NCBI GenBank assembly: GCA_023417635.1
Contig: JAEZFF010000004.1
Span: 1 to 37,502, forward strand
Origin: Bacillota bacterium
Lineage (GTDB): Bacteria; Bacillota; Clostridia; Oscillospirales; Acutalibacteraceae
DNA: 37,502 nt
Direction: 5' to 3'
This document shows positions 24,785-31,063 of this stretch, in pieces. A model generated the notes under the pieces. The model ran no database searches. It was given only the letters and a program-made list of their open reading frames with translations, and had not been told where the DNA came from. Each line of letters opens with the position of its first letter. Position 1 is the first letter of the stretch. The position numbers were made by a program, and so were the translations under genes.

Positions 24785-25915
24785 TCAGTTCAACCCAAGA
24801 TCTGCCTTTGTGTAATAGCCAGAGTCAATCAGTGTTTTCTGGTAATTTTCTTTTGTAACCACAACCGGGTCGCAAAGGTAAGAAGGAACTACTTTAACAC
24901 CGTTGTTGTAAGTCTTCGTATCGTTTACTTCCGCCTTCTTGCCCTGGAGGAGTGCGTCAACCATTTCGGCAACTTTGTTTGCAAGCGTACGGGTATCTTT
25001 AAAGATACTCATGGAAAGCTCGCCCTTTGCGATGGAAGTGACGTTCGCCTTTTCGCAGTCCTGACCAGTGATGATCGGCAGCGGTTTGCTTGCAGAGCCA
25101 TAGCCGATGTTCTTCAAAGAAGCAAGCACACCGCGGGCAATCGCGTCATTTGGTGCCAAAACAGCGTCCAGCTTTGCGCCGCCTGCATAGCTAGCAGACA
25201 GCAGGTTATCCATTCTGGATTCTGCGACTTCTGTTTTCCAAGACTGTGTTGCGCATTTTGCGAAATCATTCTGCCCGCTCTTAACAACAAGCTTTTTGCT
25301 GTCCAAGTACGGTTTCAGGACTTCCTGTGCGCCACTGTAAAAGAACTTTGCATTGTTGTCGTCCGGGGAACCGGAGAAGATTTCAATGTTGTAAGGGCCT
25401 TTGCCTTCTTTTAAGCCCAATTTGTCTACTATGTACTGTCCCTGCATCTTGCCGACCTTGTGGTTGTCGAAAGTTGCATAGTAGTCAACGGCGTCTGAGT
25501 TCATCAGCAGACGGTCATAGGCAATGACCTTAACGTTGTTTTGTTTTGCAATCTTCAGGGCATCGGTCAAAGCCGAGCCGTCAATGGAAGCAACAACAAG
25601 CACGTTAACGCCGCTTGTTACCATGTTTTCAATCTGCGACACCTGGGTGTTTACATCGTTATTTGCATACTGCAGCTGAACAGAATATCCTTTTGATTCA
25701 AGGACCTTTTTCATGTTGTCGCCATCTTGAACCCAGCGCTGCAGGTTCTTTTCAGGCATACAGACACCGACTTTTTTGCCGCCGGCCTTCGCTGTGGCAG
25801 AGGCTCCGCCAGAGGATGCACCGTTTGTACTTGTTGTGACTGCCGAACACGCTGTAGCTGACGCCAAAACGCTGAGCGACATAAGCAGTGCCAGTAACTT
25901 TTTCATCCTTTTCAT
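24785..25915 (-). CDS. chvE: ChvE-type sugar-binding lipoprotein of monosaccharide ABC importer
   Basis: 376 residues. It has an N-terminal lipoprotein signal (KRMKKLL, hydrophobic core, then ASATAC with the lipid Cys near residue 23), a Ser/Gly/Thr/Ala linker, and then the periplasmic-binding fold. The segment KVGVCMPEKNLQRWVQDGDNM... and the later DQ/GQDCEK pattern match the ChvE/MmsE group, which binds several aldoses in pyranose form. In Gram-positives it stays tethered to the outer face of the membrane. It is the first gene of the operon, with a promoter at 26042-26070. Start: AGGAG 9 bases upstream. Substrate could be xylose, arabinose, glucose or galactose; the kinase favours pentoses. 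Confidence 0.9.
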   Translation of the reverse strand: MKRMKKLLALLMSLSVLASATACSAVTTSTNGASSGGASATAKAGGKKVGVCMPEKNLQRWVQDGDNMKKVLESKGYSVQLQYANNDVNTQVSQIENMVTSGVNVLVVASIDGSALTDALKIAKQNNVKVIAYDRLLMNSDAVDYYATFDNHKVGKMQGQYIVDKLGLKEGKGPYNIEIFSGSPDDNNAKFFYSGAQEVLKPYLDSKKLVVKSGQNDFAKCATQSWKTEVAESRMDNLLSASYAGGAKLDAVLAPNDAIARGVLASLKNIGYGSASKPLPIITGQDCEKANVTSIAKGELSMSIFKDTRTLANKVAEMVDALLQGKKAEVNDTKTYNNGVKVVPSYLCDPVVVTKENYQKTLIDSGYYTKADLGLN

Positions 25916-26026
25916 CTAAGACATCTCCTCTAAAAATTATCATAAACCTGCGGAATGCAGTTTGTGATGCAACCAGTGGTACAATGCCTAGCTTCGCCTT
26001 GGATTATTCAATTTACTTTCTTTAAG

Positions 26027-26040
26027 TGTTTTACAAAACA
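26027..26040 (-). promoter_or_regulatory. Candidate ROK/XylR-type operator
   Basis: TGTTTT-AC-AAAACA, a perfect 6-bp inverted repeat centred near the predicted transcript start (about 26035). It lacks the central CG of a cre site, so binding by the divergent ROK repressor is the better guess. Confidence 0.6.
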
Positions 26041-26041
26041 T

Positions 26042-26070
26042 ATCATAGCACCCGTTCTGGGCATTGTCAA
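26042..26070 (-). promoter_or_regulatory. Sigma-A promoter of the sugar catabolic operon
   Basis: On the minus strand TTGACA (26065-26070), 17 bases, TATGAT (26042-26047). The leader to the start at 25915 is about 120 bases. Confidence 0.85.
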
Positions 26071-26324
26071 TAAAAATATTGCAATTCCCACACAATTTTG
26101 CTAATATTTTTTAACTTTCCTTGTGCTGTCTGCTGATTTCTAAACAAAATTCCTGTTTGCAAATTTGATTGTTCTTTCACGGTATATACTACCCCTATGC
26201 AAAGTCTCTTTTTACGCACTTTTTTAAGAAATTTATTCTCTTTTGAATTTACCTTTTATAAAGCTGTTTCTTTATATGTTGCCTTTTTATATAAAATATG
26301 ACCTTTTTTATTATTAATAACGGG

Positions 26325-26330
26325 TATAAT
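26325..26330 (+). promoter_or_regulatory. -10 box for the ROK regulator
   Basis: A perfect TATAAT about 18 bases before the first possible start codon, with no good -35 box. This implies a short leader and probably weak or activated transcription. Confidence 0.5.
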
Positions 26331-26347
26331 TTACTCATAGGAAGCCG

Positions 26348-27466
26348 GTGTTTCACATGAACAGCCTGAAAGTCCGCGCTGCGAACAGAAAAAAAATAGC
26401 AAATTTCCTTTACGAAAACCGCGATGCCACTAAGCAGAAAATTGCAAGATCGCTGAACCTGAGCCTTCCAACCGTTACAGCTATCTTAAAGGATCTGACC
26501 GATTTAGGGTTAGTAAAGCAGGAAGGGACCTTACAGTCTTCCGGCGGCCGCAAGCCGGCTGCCCTGATGCTTCGGTACGATGCAAAGTACTCCGCGGGCA
26601 TTGCCATTACTCAAAATCACATTCGTTTTGTCGTGATTAACCTCGGGGAAGAAATTCAAAAGTATAAGGTAATAAAAGAACATTTTCAAAACAGCAATGC
26701 GTATTTTAAAAAACTTGCGGACTCTATGGAAGCATTTTTGGAAGAATGCGGCATTGAGCGCGAAAAGCTGCTGGGCATTGGGATTGCTCTGCCCGGGCTT
26801 GTAACAGTAGACAAGCAGATGCTGGAGTACAGTCCGACTTTGCAGGTTCATGACCTTCCCATCCAGTCGATTGCAAAATACAGTCCCTACCCCGTTCTGG
26901 TGGAAAACGAAGCCAACCTTGCGGGGTTTGCAGAAATATGGCATATGAACAATGTGGAAAGCGCCGTGTTCCTTTCCATCAACAAAGGCGTCGGCGGCGC
27001 AATTATGATTGGGAATAAGGTCTACAGCGGGCTGGGCGGGCGTGCCGGCGAATTCGGCCACATGACCATTGCGAAAGACGGCCTGGCGTGTTCCTGCGGA
27101 AAAAAAGGATGCCTCGAAGCCTACTGCTCCACCAATATCCTGACGAACCCAAATTTCAGCGACATTGACGAATTCTTTTCCGCGCTGCAGTTCGGCGACC
27201 GATACTGCCTGAAAAAGTGGGAAGATTACCTCGACTACCTCGCCACGGGAATCAACAATATCCGCATGATTTTTGACTGTGACATTATTGTAGGCGGCGA
27301 AATCTCCAAATACCTTTCGCACTACAATGACAAACTGTGCCAGCGGCTTTTTTCACTGAATTCATTTGGTGAGCAGCCGAATTACCTGCATTACAGCAAA
27401 TACGACGATACGGCAAGCGCTGTGGGTGCGGCGCTTCTCTTCGTCAACCGTTTTCTGGGGACATAA
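26348..27466 (+). CDS. ROK family transcriptional regulator (XylR/NagC type)
   Basis: 372 residues if started at GTG 26348, or 369 from ATG 26357; AGGAAG lies 3 or 12 bases upstream, so the start is open. The N-terminal winged helix (about 10-75) includes TKQKIARSLNLSLPTVTAILKDL. The ROK sugar-binding domain follows, with GIGIALPGLV, VENEANLAG (Glu in place of the kinase Asp, as in repressors), the Gly-rich GGAIMIGNKVYSG, and the zinc motif CSCGKKGCLEAYC. It probably represses the divergent uptake and isomerase-kinase operon and releases DNA on binding the sugar. It ends with its own strong terminator. Confidence 0.92.
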   Translation: MFHMNSLKVRAANRKKIANFLYENRDATKQKIARSLNLSLPTVTAILKDLTDLGLVKQEGTLQSSGGRKPAALMLRYDAKYSAGIAITQNHIRFVVINLGEEIQKYKVIKEHFQNSNAYFKKLADSMEAFLEECGIEREKLLGIGIALPGLVTVDKQMLEYSPTLQVHDLPIQSIAKYSPYPVLVENEANLAGFAEIWHMNNVESAVFLSINKGVGGAIMIGNKVYSGLGGRAGEFGHMTIAKDGLACSCGKKGCLEAYCSTNILTNPNFSDIDEFFSALQFGDRYCLKKWEDYLDYLATGINNIRMIFDCDIIVGGEISKYLSHYNDKLCQRLFSLNSFGEQPNYLHYSKYDDTASAVGAALLFVNRFLGT

Positions 27467-27488
27467 TCCTCTCCGCTGCAGGAAAACA

Positions 27489-27535
27489 AAAGGCCGCCCG
27501 CCATAGCATGACGCTATGGCGGGCGGCCTTTCGGC
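27489..27535 (+). terminator. Intrinsic terminator of the ROK regulator gene
   Basis: A 19-bp perfect stem (27489-27507 with 27513-27531) with a 5-base loop and a short T-rich tail. It isolates the regulator from the lantibiotic-protection operon. Confidence 0.88.
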
Positions 27536-27552
27536 ATCCGTGATTTTTTTGA

Positions 27553-27569
27553 AATCTTTATGGAATCTT
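27553..27569 (+). promoter_or_regulatory. NisR-box-like direct repeat upstream of lanF
   Basis: AATCTT occurs twice (27553-27558 and 27564-27569), exactly 11 bases apart, giving TCT-N8-TCT, the known spacing of NisR/SpaR-type boxes. A -10-like TACTGT (27583-27588) follows 13 bases later and the leader to ATG 27620 is short. No consensus -35 box is present, as expected for an activated promoter. Confidence 0.5.
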
Positions 27570-27619
27570 CAAAAACAGGGCGTACTGTTTGCCATGAACT
27601 TAAAAAAAGGATGATGAAC

Positions 27620-28327
27620 ATGGCAGACTACATTCTGCAAACTAAAAATCTTTGCAAGACTTTTCAAAAACAGCGTGCTGTAAACAACATTTCCATCTCG
27701 ATTCAGAAAAACTCGGTTTATGGCTTGCTTGGCCCAAATGGAGCCGGAAAGTCCACCACTTTAAAAATGATTACCGGGATGTTCCATAAAACATCCGGTG
27801 AAATTCTCTTTGAGGGACACCCGTGGAGCAGAAATGACCTGAACGACATTGGCGCGCTGATTGAATCACCGCCGCTTTATGAAAACCTTACGGCAAGGGA
27901 AAACCTGAAAGTGCGCACTCTCCTTCTGGGCCTTCCCGATTCCCGGATTGATGAGGTCTTAAAGATAGTGGACCTGACAAATACCGGAAAGAAATGTGCC
28001 GGGCAGTTTTCCATGGGAATGAAACAGCGCCTGGGCATTGCCATTGCCCTTCTCAACTACCCAAAACTTCTGATTCTTGACGAGCCTACGAACGGCCTTG
28101 ACCCCATTGGCATACAGGATCTGCGGAACTTAATCCGCTCGTTCCCGGAGCAGGGCATCACCGTCATCCTTTCGAGTCACATCCTGTCTGAAGTGGAGCT
28201 GATTGCCGACCATATTGGCATCATCAGCAACGGGGTTCTTGGCTATGAAGCTCAGATTAACCCCGGCGAAAGCCTGGAATCGCTTTTCATGGAAGTCGTC
28301 GCCAAAAGCAAAAAGGCAGGTGCCTGA
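27620..28327 (+). CDS. Lantibiotic protection ABC transporter ATP-binding protein, LanF
   Basis: 235 residues from ATG 27620, preceded by AAAAAGG 9 bases upstream; the open frame extends 20 codons further back without a good ribosome site. Walker A GPNGAGKST is at 38-46, the Q-loop is replaced by Glu82 in LIESPPLYENLTA (the E-loop known from LanF proteins), the signature is FSMGMKQRLGIA and Walker B LLILDEPTNGLDP. LanF drives LanE/LanG in expelling lantibiotics from the membrane. Its stop is one base before the next start, so it is tightly coupled to the LanE-like permease. Confidence 0.92.
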   Translation: MADYILQTKNLCKTFQKQRAVNNISISIQKNSVYGLLGPNGAGKSTTLKMITGMFHKTSGEILFEGHPWSRNDLNDIGALIESPPLYENLTARENLKVRTLLLGLPDSRIDEVLKIVDLTNTGKKCAGQFSMGMKQRLGIAIALLNYPKLLILDEPTNGLDPIGIQDLRNLIRSFPEQGITVILSSHILSEVELIADHIGIISNGVLGYEAQINPGESLESLFMEVVAKSKKAGA

Positions 28328-28328
28328 G

Positions 28329-29060
28329 ATGCCGAATTATCTGAAAGCCGAAAACCTGAAATGCAAAGGCACATTTGCCAAAAGGCTTGTCCTGACTGCA
28401 CCGGCCGTCATGATTCTGCTTGCGCTCCTTTCGGGGCGGTATTTCGTGGACAACGGCTACAACTGGTGGTACTGCATGATCCTTCCGGGGTTCCTCACAC
28501 TGCTGTCGGCCCTTGTAAACCAATATGAAGAAAAGAAACTGCGTTACAGGGCTGTTTTTGCCCTGCCGGTTAATTTAAAAAGAATCTGGGTTGCAAAGGT
28601 TGCGTTGATTGCGGTCTATTTAGCCGCTGCCAGCCTGATTCATCTTGCCGGAATACTCATTGGAATGGTTCTTTACAATACCTCTTCCGGTATTTCTGCC
28701 ATTCAGGTGATTTCGGCCACAGCGATTCTGTTTCTCACTGCGCTTTGGCAAATTCCCCTTTGCCTTTTCCTTTCCAAAAAATTCGGCCTGCTTCCGACCG
28801 TTTTTCTAAACTTCTGCGGCGGGATTGCGCTGGAGATTCTGGGCGCCAGCAAGTCATGGTGGTGGGCGTGCCCCTACAGCTGGTCTGCAAGACTGATGTG
28901 CCCGGTGCTCGGCATTTTGCCGCAGGGCGTTATGGCTGCACCCGGGGACCCTCTTCTCAATGCCGGGGTAATTCCTATTGGCATTACTTTATCCATTGTG
29001 CTGTTTGCCCTGCTGCTGTTTGTAACATCTCAATGGTTCCCGAAGCAGGAGGTCAAATAA
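28329..29060 (+). CDS. Lantibiotic immunity ABC transporter permease, LanE/MutE type
   Basis: 243 residues. The true start is ATG 28329, directly after the LanF stop; an upstream frame overlapping lanF is not used. Six membrane helices are seen. The cytoplasmic stretch NQYEEKKLRYRAVFALPVN after the second helix is the typical MutE/EpiE/LanE motif (N-[QE]-x-E ... R-x-[IV]-xALP). With LanG it forms the membrane part of an exporter that returns nisin-like peptides to the medium. Confidence 0.88.
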   Translation: MPNYLKAENLKCKGTFAKRLVLTAPAVMILLALLSGRYFVDNGYNWWYCMILPGFLTLLSALVNQYEEKKLRYRAVFALPVNLKRIWVAKVALIAVYLAAASLIHLAGILIGMVLYNTSSGISAIQVISATAILFLTALWQIPLCLFLSKKFGLLPTVFLNFCGGIALEILGASKSWWWACPYSWSARLMCPVLGILPQGVMAAPGDPLLNAGVIPIGITLSIVLFALLLFVTSQWFPKQEVK

Positions 29061-29061
29061 A

Positions 29062-29802
29062 ATGCGTTCTTTTTGTCACTGTATCCGTGCGGATTTTTAC
29101 AAATTCCGGCACACTTCCATGCTTTTGATTCATCTGCTGCTCCCACTGGGGATTGCCGCTGCTTTTTTGGCCTACTACACCGTCTCTCCATGGAAACCAA
29201 GCGCCAAAATCAGCGCGTATTTTGAACTGATTGGTGTTTCTTTTCCCCTGGTGATTGGGCTGGTGTGCAGCAAAGCCATTGAGCAGGAAGGCCAGGCAGG
29301 CAGTTTTCAAAACCTGCTTTGCGGCGTAAAATCGCGGGCCGCCGTATGGTTCAGCAAGCTGACGGTTCTGCTTTTACTGGGCCTCTGCTCCATTGCGCTT
29401 GCCATTGTTGTTTTTGCCGTGGGCTTTCAATATGCTCCGCCGTCTGTCTACGGAAAAGCCGCAGCTCTGCTGATTGCGGGAAGCCTTTTTCTTTACATTC
29501 TGCATCTGTTTGTCAGCCTCAAGTCGGGCAGAGGCGCATCCATCGGGTTAGGCATTGTGGAAAGCCTGCTTTCTTCTTTGGCATTGACCGGGCTGGGAGA
29601 CCGAATCTGGTACTTCCTTCCCTGCACCTGGAGTGCGCGTTTCGCAGACAGCCTGATTTTCACATGGCTGAACCCCACAAAAAGTTTTGGCTCTGCGGAA
29701 ATACAGAAAGGCCTCCTGTTTGCAGTGCCGGCAACGGGAATCGCTTTGGTTCTGGTGCTTCTGTGGTTCCGGAACTGGGAAGGAAGGAAAACTTATGATT
29801 AA
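29062..29802 (+). CDS. Lantibiotic immunity ABC transporter permease, LanG/MutG type
   Basis: 246 residues with six membrane helices. It starts at an ATG with GGAGG upstream, two bases after the LanE stop. The motif KAIEQEGQAGSFQNLLCG after the second helix is the LanG/MutG counterpart of the LanE coupling segment (E-x-E-x-x-A-G-x-x-Q-N-x-L), and LPCTWSARFADSL near the C-terminus matches the LanE segment CPYSWSARLM. This indicates LanE and LanG are homologous halves of a heterodimer. The stop overlaps the next start by 8 bases. Confidence 0.88.
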   Translation: MRSFCHCIRADFYKFRHTSMLLIHLLLPLGIAAAFLAYYTVSPWKPSAKISAYFELIGVSFPLVIGLVCSKAIEQEGQAGSFQNLLCGVKSRAAVWFSKLTVLLLLGLCSIALAIVVFAVGFQYAPPSVYGKAAALLIAGSLFLYILHLFVSLKSGRGASIGLGIVESLLSSLALTGLGDRIWYFLPCTWSARFADSLIFTWLNPTKSFGSAEIQKGLLFAVPATGIALVLVLLWFRNWEGRKTYD

Positions 29803-30322
29803 TTTTCTTCGAAAACACAAGGTGCTGACGATTCTGTCATCGATTGCCTTGGCTTTAGTCCTGATTGCGGTGTTTGCAGGTCGTGCCATTGGGAACGCTG
29901 CCATTGAACAGTACAGCCAGTTTCGGGACCGGAATAAAACAGTCTGCACCGTAAACCCAAAAAATGGCACGCAGATAGAATACGAAGGCACTCTGTACCA
30001 GATTTTGAACAAACCTGTTCCGGATGCCCAGCTGGGCGGGTGGAACGGTGTCTTCCGGAAAATTGCCGTTCTGGATGGCCAGTGCCGCGTGCTAAAAGAA
30101 GTGAAGGCCGACGTAGATTCCGCATCACAGGTGGCCGAACTGAAAAAGCATCTGCCGCAGGGCGCAAAATACGTCGTAACATACTTCACTGTATTTTCCA
30201 TAAAAAAGACGGATGAACACAGCGCAGTCGCCGTAGGCCTCGACAAAGGAATGTTTCAGGCCGTGCCGGTAAGCAAGGTCACAAAAAACGAACCCGCTGT
30301 GCAGTTCCGGCCGGACAATTAG
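29795..30322 (+). CDS. NisI/SpaI-like lantibiotic immunity protein, membrane-anchored
   Basis: 175 residues. The start at ATG 29795 lies inside the end of lanG and has AAGGAAGG upstream. It has a basic N-terminus and one membrane helix (about 10-30), then an outside domain. The stretch IEYEGTLYQILN followed by LGGWNG is the repeat pattern of the NisI/SpaI immunity domain (I-x-Y-x-G-x-x-Y-x-I ... LG-x-W-x-G). NisI and SpaI are lipoproteins that bind their lantibiotic at the surface; here no lipobox Cys is present, so it should be held by an uncleaved helix instead. It is the last gene of the lanFEG set. Family call is moderate. Confidence 0.72.
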   Translation: MINFLRKHKVLTILSSIALALVLIAVFAGRAIGNAAIEQYSQFRDRNKTVCTVNPKNGTQIEYEGTLYQILNKPVPDAQLGGWNGVFRKIAVLDGQCRVLKEVKADVDSASQVAELKKHLPQGAKYVVTYFTVFSIKKTDEHSAVAVGLDKGMFQAVPVSKVTKNEPAVQFRPDN

Positions 30323-30341
30323 CTTTTGCCGGCCTGCACGC

Positions 30342-30370
30342 TTGCCTTAGGTGTGCTTTCCCGTTATACT
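30342..30370 (+). promoter_or_regulatory. Promoter of the lanRK two-component genes
   Basis: TTGCCT (30342-30347), 17 bases, TATACT (30365-30370). It has no TCT-N8-TCT repeat, so the sensor pair is probably made at a basal level independently of its own box. Confidence 0.65.
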
Positions 30371-30394
30371 GAATTTTAGCCAAAAGAAAAGGGG

Positions 30395-31063
30395 GTGAGC
30401 CTGCTGGCAAAGATTCTTGTCGTTGACGATGAGCCGGAAATCCTTGCCTTAGTCAAAGATTCTCTGGAAAAAGACCACCACACTGTAACGGCTGCTCTGG
30501 GCGCAGACCAGGTAAAGCCCGACGACATTGCAAAATATGACCTTATCCTGCTCGACGTCATGATGCCGGGAACCGACGGATTTTCTTTCTGCAGGGAAAT
30601 ACGGGCAACGGTGGACTGCCCCATTCTGTTTCTTACTGCAAAGACCATGGAAACGGATATTATGAACGGCCTGAATTTAGGTGCGGATGATTATATTACG
30701 AAACCGTTCGGCACCGGGGAACTGCGGGCAAGAGTAAACGCCCACCTGCGCAGAGAAAAGCGGGAAAAACACAGTATTCTCTGCGCATCCGGCGCGCGGT
30801 TTGACCTTTCCGCAAAAGAAATCAGCGTAGAAAATCACGTCATTCCACTCACAAAAAGTGAATACAGCATCTGCGAATTCCTGGCCAAGAACCGGGGGCA
30901 GGTCTTTTCAAGGGACCAGATCTATGAAACTGTTTTTGGCTATGACGGCGAAAGCGACCCTTCCACCATAGCGGCTCATGTAAAAAATCTTCGGGCAAAG
31001 CTGGCGGTGTACGGCCTTTCTCCGATTGTGACCGTATGGGGGATTGGGTATAAATGGCAGTAA
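30395..31063 (+). CDS. Response regulator, NisR/SpaR (OmpR/PhoB) type
   Basis: 222 residues if begun at GTG 30395. Receiver domain: acidic pair Asp11-Asp12, phosphoacceptor Asp54 in LILLDVMMPG, Thr in LTAK, and Lys in ITKPFGTGEL. The C-terminal winged helix (about 130-222) includes LTKSEYSICEFLAKN and GESDPSTIAAHVKNLRAKL. The GTG lies inside the sequence AAGGGGGTGA, itself a nearly perfect Shine-Dalgarno; a CTG at 30404, giving a protein starting at AKILVVDDEP, would be better placed (5 bases). Real initiation at CTG is therefore possible. It should activate the lanFEG promoter when phosphorylated. It overlaps the kinase gene by 10 bases. Confidence 0.9.
   Translation: MSLLAKILVVDDEPEILALVKDSLEKDHHTVTAALGADQVKPDDIAKYDLILLDVMMPGTDGFSFCREIRATVDCPILFLTAKTMETDIMNGLNLGADDYITKPFGTGELRARVNAHLRREKREKHSILCASGARFDLSAKEISVENHVIPLTKSEYSICEFLAKNRGQVFSRDQIYETVFGYDGESDPSTIAAHVKNLRAKLAVYGLSPIVTVWGIGYKWQ

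Larger units (their letters stand above)
25916..26347. other. Divergent regulatory region of the sugar operon and its ROK regulator
   Basis: 432 bases without a gene. It carries the operon promoter (26042-26070), the operator candidate (26027-26040), a second inverted repeat AAACA-N7-TGTTT (26142-26158), and a -10 box for the regulator (26325-26330). No clear CcpA cre site is seen. Confidence 0.75.

Noticed and set aside
26027..26040. CcpA cre site reading of TGTTTTACAAAACA
   Set aside because: The ends fit, but the central CG and the inner A/T positions of a cre site are missing.
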